Source of the DNA: Actinomycetota bacterium | GTDB lineage: Bacteria; Actinomycetota; UBA4738 | Assembly (NCBI GenBank): GCA_005885025.1 | Contig: VAYC01000096.1 | Span: 1 to 7,592 of the forward strand | Length of the DNA: 7,592 nt | Reading direction: 5' to 3' | Shown here: positions 1 through 7,237 of the stretch, piece by piece | Numbering within the stretch: the stretch's first letter is position 1 | Layout of the letters: every line of letters begins with the position of its first letter | The notes under the pieces: generated by a model | Seen by the model: only the letters and a program-made list of their open reading frames with translations | Database searches by the model: none | Told to the model about the DNA's origin: nothing | Made by a program: the position numbers and the translations under genes

Positions 1-32
1 GTCGATTCGTCTTCCCCCCAAAGGAATAATCG

Positions 33-118
33 GAGGCGGAAAAGCTGCTCCGCCTCGCGGGAGGTCGCCCCTCGTCGGGGCCGTGCGGTAGGCTTCGGCA
101 CCGCGCCCCCACGCGGGC
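33..118 (+). other. Hairpin-rich leader upstream of tldD, function unknown
   Basis: Several potential RNA stems occur in a row. GAGGCGGA at 33-40 pairs perfectly with TCCGCCTC at 49-56 around an 8-base loop. GCCCC at 67-71 pairs with GGGGC at 77-81. GCGGT at 85-89 pairs with ACCGC at 100-104; inside it, past a two-base bulge, two GC pairs close a TTCG tetraloop at 94-97. A shorter GCCC/GGGC stem (105-108 with 115-118) sits just before the ribosome site. I do not recognise an RNA family. The first hairpin might be a terminator for a gene left of the window, although no T-tract follows. High GC content makes chance stems common, so a regulatory role is only a possibility. I saw no convincing coding frame in 1-132. 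Confidence 0.35.
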
Positions 119-121
119 AAT

Positions 122-127
122 GGAGGT
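122..127 (+). promoter_or_regulatory. Ribosome binding site of tldD
   Basis: GGAGGT five bases before the GTG at 133. It decides the start: the nearby ATG at 120 and GTG at 129 are in other frames and overlap or crowd this site. Confidence 0.75.
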
Positions 128-132
128 CGTGC

Positions 133-1538
133 GTGATCGAGGTCGTCCAGCAGGCGGTGGAGGCCGCCCGCAAGGCGGGGGCCGACTATGCCGACGCCCG
201 GTTCGGCTCCGATGAGTCCGAGTCCCTGACGGTCCGCAACCAGGAGATGGAAGGGATCGATCGGTCTTACTCCCAGGGCATCGGGATCAGGGTCCTGGCC
301 GGAGGCTACTGGGGGTTCGCGGCGACGGCCCGCCCGACGGAGGAGGAGATCGAGAGGATCGCTGGCCTCGCGGTGGCCATCGCCCGGGCGGCTTCGCGCC
401 TGCCCATGGAGCCCATCCGCCTGGCGGAGGTGGAGCCGATCCATTCGCCACACCTCTTGACGAGAAGGTGGCCCTCCTCATGGAGGCCAGCCGTCGGCTG
501 CAGGGCGTGGACGGGGTGGCCTTCGGGGAGGCCTCGTTGGACTTTTTCCGGCGCCACACGGTCTTCGCCTCGAGTGAGGGCGCGGCCATTGACCAGACCA
601 TCGTGCACTCCGGCGGCGGGATCGAAGCCACGGCGATCCGCGACGGAGAGGTTCAGCGCCGCTCGTTCCCGAACTCCTTCCGGGGACACCTCCGGGCCGC
701 CGGCTACGAGCACATCCGGACCCTTCGCCTGGTGGAGGAGGCAGAGCGGACGGGGCGAGAAGCGGTCGAGCTCCTCTCCGCGAAGGACTGCCCGAGCGAG
801 GTGACCACGCTGGTCCTCGACAGCAACCAGGTCATCATGCAGGTGCACGAGTCCGTGGGGCATCCCCTGGAGCTCGACCGAGTGCTCAAGATGGAGGAGG
901 CCTTCGCCGGCACGTCGTTCGTGTCGCCCGAGGACCGGGGGAAGCTGCATTACGGGAGCGACCTCGTGAACATCACCGGTGACGCCACCATCCCCGGTGG
1001 GCTCGGAAGCTTCGCCTTCGATGACGAAGGTGTGCCGGCCCAGCGGATCCCCCTCATCGAGCGAGGAGTCTTCCAGCAGTTCCTCTCGAGCCGGGAGACG
1101 GCGCCCGTGGTGGGCGGACGATCGACGGGCGCCATGAGAGCCGACGGGTGGGAGAACCTCCCGCTCATCCGCATGACCAACATCAACCTCGAGCCGGGCG
1201 AGGGAACTCTCGCCGAGATACTGGGCGACACGAAGGACGGCATCTTCATGACCACGAACACGTCGTGGTCGATCGACGACAAACGCGTGAACTTCCAGTT
1301 CGGATGCGAGGTGGCCCACCGGATCAAGGACGGCAAGCTCACCGACCTCTACCGGAACCCCAACTACGCTGGGATCACCACTCAGTTCTGGGGGTCCTGC
1401 GACGCGGTGGGCGGGGCCGAGGAGTGGGTGCTGTGGGGCACGCCGAACTGCGGGAAGGGGCAGCCAGGGCAGACGGCCCGCGTCGGCCACGGTGCGCCCC
1501 CAGCGCGGTTCCGGAACGTCCAGGTCGGAGTGCGCTGA
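133..1538 (+). CDS. tldD: TldD metallopeptidase subunit, reading frame disrupted near 435-440
   Basis: TldD is the zinc-bearing catalytic subunit of the TldD/TldE peptidase, a cytoplasmic heterodimer that degrades unfolded peptides and, in some bacteria, processes antitoxins or peptide natural products. The GTG start at 133 has a good ribosome site, GGAGGT at 122-127, five bases upstream. The N-terminal part (VEAARKAGADYADARF, QGIGIRVLAGGYWGFAATA) runs in frame 1 to about 437. From about 438 the match continues in frame 3 (DPFATPLDEKVALLMEA) to TGA at 1536. The HExxxH motif is HESVGH at 846-863, and the probable third zinc ligand is the Cys codon at 1449-1451 in PNCGKGQPGQ. The joined protein is about 467 residues, near family length, but from memory about ten residues before DPF look missing. 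The cause may be a 3n+1 deletion, an assembly error or true inactivation. All catalytic motifs lie downstream of the break. tldE follows after one base. Confidence 0.9.
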
Positions 1539-1539
1539 A

Positions 1540-2892
1540 GTGGCGGACCTCATCGGCCCCGAGGACGTCCGGGCGATCGCCGATTCGGCTCTCGACCTCC
1601 CCGGAGCTGACGCCGTCGAGGTGCTGTTGATGCACGGGTGGGGAGGCCTGACCCGCTTTGCCAAGTCCTCCATCCATCAGAGCACGTGGCGGGAGGACAC
1701 CGGGCTGCGAGTGAGGGTAGTGACCGGCGGCAGAACAGGGGTGGCGGCCACCAACGACTTCACCAAGGACGGGGCTCGTTCGGCGGCGGCGAGCGCCCTG
1801 GAGATGGCCAGAGTGGCGGTCCCCGATCCAATGTTCCCCGGCCTGGCCCCGCCCGCGAAGGTCCCGGACCGGCCCGGGGCCTACGATCCCGCGACAGCCG
1901 AGACGACCCCGGAGCAGCGGGCAGACGGGGTTGCGGCGCTGATCGGTCAGCTCGGGAAGGGGTTTCGTGGAGCCGGAGCGTTCGAGACCGGCGCGATCGA
2001 GGTGGCCCTGGCCAATTCCGAAGGCCAGTTCTGCTACGCGCCCTACACGCAGACCGCCCTTTCCACCGTGGTCTCCGGCGGGGACGGAGGCGCCGGGACG
2101 GCCGAGCAGGCCACGGCGCGCGTGGACGAGATCGACCCGGAGACCGTCGGGCGCCGGGCTTTCCGTAAGGCCCGAGACAGCCAGAATCCCCGCGACCTCG
2201 AGCCTGGACGGTACGAGGTGGTGCTGGAGCCGATGGCCGTGGACACCCTGGTGGCCTTCCTCTCTTATATGGGTTTCGGGGGCCGGGCCATCGTGGAAGG
2301 CCGGTCACCCTTCTCCGGCAAGGAGGGCCAGCGCGTCTGCGCCGAGTCGATCCATATCCACGACGACGCCCTCTCCGCGGAGACCATCGGGATCCCGTTC
2401 GACTTCGAGGGCACCCCGAAGCGCCGGGTGTCTCTCATCGACGGGGGCGTGTTCCGTTCCGGCGTGCACGACAGGCGGAGCGCCAAGATGGCCGGCACCG
2501 AGTCCACCGGCCACGCGCTGCCGCCTCCCAACCCCGAAGGCCCGTTCCCTCTGAACCTGTTCCTGCAGACAGGGAACAGCTCGGTCGAGGAGATGGTGTC
2601 GGCCACGAAGCGAGGACTGCTGATCACCCGCTTCCACTACTCGAACATCGTGCACCCGATCGAGACCGTGATCACCGGCATGACCAGGGACGGCACGTGG
2701 CTCATCGAGGACGGCAAGGTTCGGCATCCCGTAAAGAACCTCCGCTTCACCCAATCGATCCTGGAGGCTCTGTCGAAGGTGGAGATGATCGGCCGCGAAT
2801 CGCAGCTCGCCAGCGAGTTCTTCTTCGCGGCCTCCCGGGTTCCCGCCCTGAAGATCTCGAGCTTCAACTTCACCAGCGGGAGCGATCACTAG
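1540..2892 (+). CDS. tldE: TldE/PmbA subunit of the TldD/TldE peptidase
   Basis: This 450-residue protein is the non-catalytic partner of TldD (family TldE/PmbA, peptidase U62). Diagnostic segments are EVVLEPMAVDTLVAFL (about residue 226), GRSPFSGKEGQRV, IPFDFEGTPKRRVSLIDGGV, and the C-terminal run containing DGTWLIEDGKVRHPVKNLRF (about residue 384). It has no HExxxH, as expected for TldE; the nearest resemblance is RFHYSNIVHP, which is not a metal motif. The start is GTG at 1540, one base after the tldD stop, with GGAG at 1527-1530 as ribosome site. An ATG at 1492 in the same frame would overlap the conserved tldD end and is less likely. The close spacing implies translational coupling and one transcript with tldD. 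Length and motifs look complete, and the hairpin at 2896-2932 follows directly. Confidence 0.93.
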   Translation: MADLIGPEDVRAIADSALDLPGADAVEVLLMHGWGGLTRFAKSSIHQSTWREDTGLRVRVVTGGRTGVAATNDFTKDGARSAAASALEMARVAVPDPMFPGLAPPAKVPDRPGAYDPATAETTPEQRADGVAALIGQLGKGFRGAGAFETGAIEVALANSEGQFCYAPYTQTALSTVVSGGDGGAGTAEQATARVDEIDPETVGRRAFRKARDSQNPRDLEPGRYEVVLEPMAVDTLVAFLSYMGFGGRAIVEGRSPFSGKEGQRVCAESIHIHDDALSAETIGIPFDFEGTPKRRVSLIDGGVFRSGVHDRRSAKMAGTESTGHALPPPNPEGPFPLNLFLQTGNSSVEEMVSATKRGLLITRFHYSNIVHPIETVITGMTRDGTWLIEDGKVRHPVKNLRFTQSILEALSKVEMIGRESQLASEFFFAASRVPALKISSFNFTSGSDH

Positions 2893-2895
2893 AAC

Positions 2896-2932
2896 GAACG
2901 AAGGGGCCGGCTCTTCGCCGGCCCCTTCGTTC
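2896..2932. terminator. Perfect 16-bp hairpin between convergent genes, likely bidirectional terminator
   Basis: GAACGAAGGGGCCGGC at 2896-2911 pairs without mismatch with GCCGGCCCCTTCGTTC at 2917-2932 around the loop TCTTC. It begins three bases after the tldE stop and ends 35 bases before the end of the minus-strand propeller gene, so it can serve both. No run of T follows on either strand, which fits the U-tract-poor terminators often described in high-GC Gram-positive bacteria. Termination itself is inferred. Confidence 0.85.
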
Positions 2933-2967
2933 TCATGTCCAGGCCCGGGAGGCCTGATGGTAGCGGT

Positions 2968-4809
2968 CTAGCCAGTCGCGAAGTAGATGTCCTCGTCTAC
3001 CGCAGTACCTCCCCTGCTTCGCGTATCGGCCCAGACCACGTACGGCAGGCCCTTGCTGTCCACGGTCACCCACATGTAGTCGCCGATGAACCCGGCCTGG
3101 ACGGGGTTGTTCGCGACGACCAGGTTCGGCATGGACGACGTGGTGAGACGCGTGTACGTGATCGTCTTGGAGCCTCGGGGCTGGTTGACCCGGGCCAGGG
3201 TGATGTCGTTGCAACCCGTGAATTCGCAGTTGCCGTACTTCCGGTCGTAGTACGCGATCCACAGGTCATTGCCGGCGCCCGTCACGGCGCCCCACGGCTG
3301 CCACTGGGCCGTCTCGCCACCGTTGGCTGTGACGAGGAACGGACCCTCCCACGACGCGCCCCCGTCGGTGGAAAAGGAGTAGAACACGTCGACGTTGCAC
3401 GGAGGGTCAGCCGTTGCGTAGTCCAGCGTGTCACATGGCGGCCCGATGTTCCGCCCATCGGCAAACACGAAGTACAAGCGGCCAGAGCTGTCCGCCGAGA
3501 TCGACCCCCAGGCGAAGTCGCCGATCCGGTATCCGTTGGGCGGGATGCACTGCCTCCCCGCCGGGCAACCCGTCACAGGGTCGAACACCGAATTGAAGGG
3601 TTCCGCTGCGATGTCATCGCTGATCTTCTTCGGACCCTTCCAACTCGATTGCTGACTGCAATCCGATCCGGGCAGACACTTCACCACCATGTACTGGTTG
3701 ATCGGGAAGGTCGGCGTGTTGCCGTTGTTGAACGCCACGTACACCGTGCCGTCCGGGCCGACAACGGGCTGGCCACCCTGGTCCTGGTCGCATGCGTTCG
3801 GGTCGGACTCGCCGCTGAAGGCGGTGCAGAACTGGGTGTTCGACCCGCTGATCTCGATGCCCGCGGACCACGTGAAGCCGCCGTCGGTCGACTGGCTGAA
3901 GTAGATGGGACTATGGGCCCCGACGCCTTCTCCGGTGCAGAAGTCGAAGCGCGTCCACACCATGTACACGTTGTCGGCTTTGGGGCTGCCCTTGTTGGCG
4001 TCTGCCGTCATCAGTTCCTTGTCGTTCGCGACGCACCCTGTTGGGTCGGAGTCGGCAGCCACGACGCCCATCGGAGTGTCCTTGTACTGGTGAAACGGAT
4101 CGGACTGGTCGGGGTCGTGGTAGAAGGCGCCGTTGATCCCCGCATCCGAGCGGGCCACCAGGACCGCGCTGTTCACACCGTCGAGGCTGAGCGAGAGCCC
4201 ACCGAGGAAGGCGTTGCCCTTGGAGTCGAAAGTGACCGTTGGGTCGCTGCAGAAGTCGCCGCTCCGAAAGTCGTCGAAGGTGAACTGGAAGAACGGGTCG
4301 ACCGCGTCTCCCCAATGCACCCCACCGTCGAAGGACCAGTCGAACCCACAGTGGTTGTACCCGATCCGGCTGTCGTTCTGCGAGGCGATCAGGTTCCTCC
4401 GATTGGTCGGATTGACGGCGATCGCTTGTTCGGCCTGCCGGCGCAGGCTGCAGTCCTGGTTCACCCGCGTGTTGTTGCCACCCAGTCCGCCCGTGAAGGT
4501 GTGGGCGCACCCCTCGGTGTTGGTGGAACCGATCCTGACTGGGGCCACGCGAGCCTTGGACTGGGCCGCGCGCTTGGCGGTGATGCCGGTCGCCTGGAGA
4601 TAGGTGTCCATGACGCCCGAGGAGACCGGCTGCGCCCACTTGGGCCTCTTCGCCTTGCCCAACTCGTAGTTCAGCTCTGCCTGGATCACCTTGCTCTTGA
4701 TGGTCACGCCCGGGATCGCGGGCTGGGACTGACCAAGGAACATGAACGCGGCGACCAGTACCGGGACCAGCGCCGGCCCCAGCAGGAGACGGGTCTTCGA
4801 TCTCGACAT
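2968..4809 (-). CDS. Secreted cysteine-rich Asp-box beta-propeller protein, sialidase-like fold
   Basis: This 613-residue protein has a clear signal peptide: basic MSRSKTR, a hydrophobic stretch to about residue 25, and likely cleavage near QSQPA at 27-31. The mature part carries three Asp-boxes, SFDGGVHW (159-166), STDGGFTW (307-314) and STDGGASW (480-487), the hallmark of BNR/sialidase-type propellers. AVNPTNRRNLIASQND (131-146) and the C-terminal GDYMWVTVDSKGLPYVVWADTR are typical of extracellular proteins often auto-annotated as exo-alpha-sialidase. I cannot identify the sialidase FRIP motif or catalytic Arg triad, so enzymatic activity is unproven; a binding or surface role is equally possible. 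There are 16 cysteines, all in the mature part. The start is ATG at 4809 with GAAAGGGG four bases upstream (4814-4821). An upstream in-frame ATG at 4902 is rejected because it overlaps the predicted -10 box. The gene is monocistronic, divergent from the exchanger. Confidence 0.85.
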   Translation of the reverse strand: MSRSKTRLLLGPALVPVLVAAFMFLGQSQPAIPGVTIKSKVIQAELNYELGKAKRPKWAQPVSSGVMDTYLQATGITAKRAAQSKARVAPVRIGSTNTEGCAHTFTGGLGGNNTRVNQDCSLRRQAEQAIAVNPTNRRNLIASQNDSRIGYNHCGFDWSFDGGVHWGDAVDPFFQFTFDDFRSGDFCSDPTVTFDSKGNAFLGGLSLSLDGVNSAVLVARSDAGINGAFYHDPDQSDPFHQYKDTPMGVVAADSDPTGCVANDKELMTADANKGSPKADNVYMVWTRFDFCTGEGVGAHSPIYFSQSTDGGFTWSAGIEISGSNTQFCTAFSGESDPNACDQDQGGQPVVGPDGTVYVAFNNGNTPTFPINQYMVVKCLPGSDCSQQSSWKGPKKISDDIAAEPFNSVFDPVTGCPAGRQCIPPNGYRIGDFAWGSISADSSGRLYFVFADGRNIGPPCDTLDYATADPPCNVDVFYSFSTDGGASWEGPFLVTANGGETAQWQPWGAVTGAGNDLWIAYYDRKYGNCEFTGCNDITLARVNQPRGSKTITYTRLTTSSMPNLVVANNPVQAGFIGDYMWVTVDSKGLPYVVWADTRSRGGTAVDEDIYFATG

Positions 4810-4896
4810 ATTGCCCCTTTCATTGGATGACGACGGTTCCCGGCGAACGGGACAGGGGTTCGACCACCTCCCTCCTCCGAACGCGTGCGGGCAGAC

Positions 4897-4925
4897 ATTC
4901 AACGCTGGGCCCTGATTGATGTCAA
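4897..4925 (-). promoter_or_regulatory. Sigma70-type promoter of the propeller gene
   Basis: Read on the minus strand, a perfect TTGACA -35 box (4920-4925) is followed by a 17-base spacer and TTGAAT (4897-4902, four of six matches to TATAAT). Transcription would begin near 4890 and leave a leader of about 80 bases before the ATG at 4809. It is the best canonical promoter in the window. Confidence 0.65.
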
Positions 4926-4965
4926 ACGAGTACGGCGAATTCCCACCTTGCAGGCGGAGGGCCGT

Positions 4966-4971
4966 TACAGT
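4966..4971 (+). promoter_or_regulatory. Candidate -10 box for a leaderless exchanger transcript
   Basis: TACAGT fits the TANNNT -10 pattern and lies eight bases before the ATG at 4980, so transcription would begin at or next to the start codon. The nearest GGAGG (4956-4960) is about 20 bases from the ATG, too far for normal initiation. No clear -35 box is seen. Confidence 0.4.
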
Positions 4972-4979
4972 GCGCCGCG

Positions 4980-5893
4980 ATGCTGGTGGCGATCTCGCTG
5001 TTGGTGGCCGGGGCCGCCGTCCTCACCGTCGGGGCTGAGGCCGCCATCCGGGGTGCCGGCAGGCTGGCCAAGGCTCGCCGGATCTCACCCTTCCTCCTGG
5101 GAGCCCTTCTATTCGGGGTCGACGTGGAATCGGTCGGGGCCGCGTTGATCGCGGCCGGGCGGGGACAAACCGCCCTCGCCGCCGGCGAGGCCTTCGGGAC
5201 TGTGGTCTTCCTGTTCTCAGCGGCGTTCGGCGTTGCCCTGCTGCTCTCCCCCCGGCCCATCGAATCACCCAGCATACAAATGGTCCTGTTGCCGGCCGTG
5301 ACCCTCCTGGCAGGGGCGGCGGCGCTCGCCGACCGCGTGGTCAGCAGGCCCGAGGGAGGGGCGCTGATCGGGGCCTACGGCATCTATCTCGGCATCGTGA
5401 TCGTCGACGGCCGGGGCGCCCAGGCCCGGGCCGAGGAGATCGTCAGAGAGGCAGAAGAAGGACCGCGTGTTCCTTCGCTGGTCCTCCTCGTGGGCGGCTT
5501 GGCGCTGGTGTACGCGGGGGCCAGCGTCCTGGTGAATGGGGGCGTGCGCCTCTTGTCCATGAGCGGGCTGGCTGCGGGGTTCGTCGGCGCCGCGATCATC
5601 GGAGCGCTGGCAAGCCTTGACGAGGTCTTCCTGGAGGTCCTCCCGGTGCGCAGGGGGATTCCCGAACTCGCTACCGGCAACCTCCTCGGAACGGTGGCGG
5701 CGTTCTCAACGGGCGTGCTCGGCCTAGCCGCTTTGGTCCGCCCCTTGGAGGTGGAACCGCCTTTCTCGCCGCGGCTGCCCTGTATACGGTGGTGGCGACG
5801 ACCTTCCTGGCACGCGGCCGCGCCGGCAAGGTCGTGGGAGTGGCAATCCTCGCCCTGTACGGGCTGTGGCTCGGCTTCGCCTCCCGGCTGTGA
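4980..5893 (+). CDS. CaCA-type cation exchanger-like membrane protein, frameshifted near 5741-5750
   Basis: This hydrophobic protein has two homologous halves separated by a charged cytoplasmic loop (about residues 143-166), the architecture of the calcium/cation antiporter (CaCA) family. Each half has the alpha-repeat pattern: a G-rich helix, an acidic motif, then an AxGExxGT or ATGNLLGT segment. The usual GTSxPE motifs are altered to GVDVE (46-50) and ASLDE (211-215); the glutamates remain. Substrate is unknown, so sodium/calcium exchange is only a family-level guess. Frame 3 is good to LVRPL (codon ending 5747), then the hydrophobic C-terminus (GGTAFLAAAALYTVV to LWLGFASRL) continues in frame 2 to TGA at 5891. 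One extra C in the CCCC run at 5741-5744 joins them as RPLGGGTAFL, about 304 residues, normal for the family. The start is ATG at 4980, with no ribosome site at normal distance; a leaderless start is likely. The gene converges on ndh. Confidence 0.75.
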
Positions 5894-5903
5894 GGCTCGC
5901 CGG

Positions 5904-7214
5904 CTAGTTCTCGCTTGCTTCCCGCAGGGGGTCTCGGGGATGCTGCAGCGAGCCGAGCTGCACCACATCCCGCCGGAAGAACAGCGCCACCGTCCAGTCC
6001 AGCACGACCCTGACCTTTCGGTTCGCGGTCGGAATCCGCGACAGATGGTAGGTCCGGTGCAGGAACCAGGCGGGAAACCCCCGAAGCCGTATCCGCATGA
6101 CCCGCGCCACTCCCTTGTAGCGCCCCAACGAGACCAAGGCCCCGAGCTGCCGATAGCGGAAGGGCTGGGGTTCGCCGCCTCTGAGTGTGGCCACCACGTT
6201 GCGGGCCAGCTGCTTGGCCTGGCGCAGGGCATGCTGCGCGGTGGGCGGAGTCACGCCGCCAGTGGTGATGTCGGGCACCGAGGCGCAATCACCGGCAGCC
6301 CACGCGTCCAGGACATCGCGCACTCGCAGGAACTCGTCGGCCAGCACGCGGCCCCGCTCGTCCAGAGGAAATCCCATTCGGGCCACCGCCGGATGGGCCC
6401 GAACCCCGGTCGTCCACACGAGGGTGTCCGCCTCGAAGCTCTCACCGGTGGAGAGGACCATGCGCCCTCCTTCCGCCGACTCGAGCTTCGTCCGGAGGTG
6501 CACCTCGATGTCGCGGCGCTGCAGTCTCTGGACGGCATACTCCCCGAGGTCCGACCCGATCTCGGGGAGGATCCCGTCGGCAGCCTCCACCAGGACCCAT
6601 CGCATGTCCTGACGCCGAACGCTTCGATAGTAGCGGCAGGCATCGCGGGCCAGATCCTCCAGTTCGGCCAGCGCCTCCACGCCGGCATAACCGCCTCCCA
6701 CGAACAGGAACGTCAGGGCCCGCCGACGTAGGTTCGAGTCGTCCGTGGACTCGGCCACGTCCATCCTCGAAAGCACCTGATTGCGAAGGAAGATCGCTTC
6801 CGTGACGGTCTTGAAGCCGACTGCTCGCTCGGCGAGGCCGGGCACCGGGAGGACCCTCGACACGGATCCGGGGCCGACCACCACGACGTCGTATGACAGC
6901 TCATACGCGTGTCCTTCGGTGGGGGCGACCGTGGCCGTCCGGCGGGCATGGTCCAAGCCCTGCACCGTCCCCGTGATGAGTCGCACCCGCTTGAGCACCG
7001 TCCGCAGCGGCACCACCACATGGCGGGGCTCGATCAAGCCCGAGGCCGCTTCGGGAAGAAAGGGTTGATACGTCATGAAGGAGTGGGGGTTGACCAGAAG
7101 GAGGTCGGCCTCGTCCCTGCGCAGCCGTCGTTGAAGGCCGAGCGCCGCGTACAGGCCGACATACCCTCCGCCCACGATCAGGATCCGGGTGGGTGCGCGC
7201 CCTCCTCTGGCCAC
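5904..7214 (-). CDS. ndh: Type II NADH dehydrogenase (NDH-2), NADH:quinone oxidoreductase
   Basis: NDH-2 is a monotopic membrane flavoprotein that oxidises NADH and reduces quinone without pumping protons. This 436-residue protein has the full domain order: N-terminal FAD-binding ILIVGGGYVG (11-20), NAD(H)-binding FLFVGGGYAGVE (169-180), LVWTTGVRAHP (265-275), second FAD segment AWAAGDCASVPD (304-315), and the quinone-site AQxAxxQA-type motif AQHALRQA (326-333). The C-terminal region (about 360-420), rich in basic and aromatic residues, fits the membrane anchor. Length is typical. The start is GTG at 7214, 14 codons before the first glycine of the FAD motif. No ribosome site precedes it, but a TANNNT box six bases upstream suggests a leaderless transcript. 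The gene is divergent from menG, and its stop lies ten bases from the exchanger stop. Other pyridine nucleotide-disulphide oxidoreductases are possible, but the AQ motif favours NDH-2. Confidence 0.9.
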   Translation of the reverse strand: MARGGRAPTRILIVGGGYVGLYAALGLQRRLRRDEADLLLVNPHSFMTYQPFLPEAASGLIEPRHVVVPLRTVLKRVRLITGTVQGLDHARRTATVAPTEGHAYELSYDVVVVGPGSVSRVLPVPGLAERAVGFKTVTEAIFLRNQVLSRMDVAESTDDSNLRRRALTFLFVGGGYAGVEALAELEDLARDACRYYRSVRRQDMRWVLVEAADGILPEIGSDLGEYAVQRLQRRDIEVHLRTKLESAEGGRMVLSTGESFEADTLVWTTGVRAHPAVARMGFPLDERGRVLADEFLRVRDVLDAWAAGDCASVPDITTGGVTPPTAQHALRQAKQLARNVVATLRGGEPQPFRYRQLGALVSLGRYKGVARVMRIRLRGFPAWFLHRTYHLSRIPTANRKVRVVLDWTVALFFRRDVVQLGSLQHPRDPLREASEN

Positions 7215-7220
7215 GATCGA

Positions 7221-7226
7221 AGTCTA
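7221..7226 (-). promoter_or_regulatory. Candidate -10 box for a leaderless ndh transcript
   Basis: On the minus strand TAGACT matches TANNNT and ends six bases before the GTG start codon at 7214. The absence of a Shine-Dalgarno sequence supports a leaderless start. No convincing -35 box is visible; that position is occupied by the inverted repeat at 7238-7258. Confidence 0.4.
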
Positions 7227-7237
7227 GAGAAGGCCCG

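Noticed and set aside
3..30. Sigma70 promoter with AATAAT (25-30) as -10 box upstream of tldD
   Set aside because: No -35-like hexamer lies at the right distance, and another weak TANNNT box (TAGGCT, 89-94) is inside a hairpin; neither is convincing.
436..460. Programmed frameshift in tldD
   Set aside because: There is no slippery heptamer or downstream stimulatory structure at the junction, and conserved residues seem to be missing, which a programmed shift would not explain.
306..1673. 455-codon open frame on the minus strand opposite tldD and the start of tldE
   Set aside because: The plus strand carries the HExxxH and other TldD motifs. The minus-strand product shows no recognisable family and is Arg/Pro/Gly-biased, as antisense shadows are.
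2935..4830. 631-codon open frame on the plus strand, antisense to the propeller gene and slightly longer than it
   Set aside because: Its product is a Val/Arg/Asp-rich sequence without recognisable domains, signal peptide or ribosome site, whereas the minus strand has Asp-boxes, a signal peptide and a promoter. It is a shadow frame of GC-rich coding DNA.
4810..4902. Upstream ATG at 4902 as start of the propeller protein
   Set aside because: It would put a 31-residue tail before a clear signal peptide and would overlap the predicted -10 box; the ATG at 4809 has a ribosome site.
5894..6731. Continuation of the exchanger frame 3 far into the region opposite ndh
   Set aside because: After the frameshift near 5745 the sequence loses hydrophobic pattern and then runs antisense to the well-supported NDH-2 gene; the real C-terminus is in frame 2 and stops at 5893.
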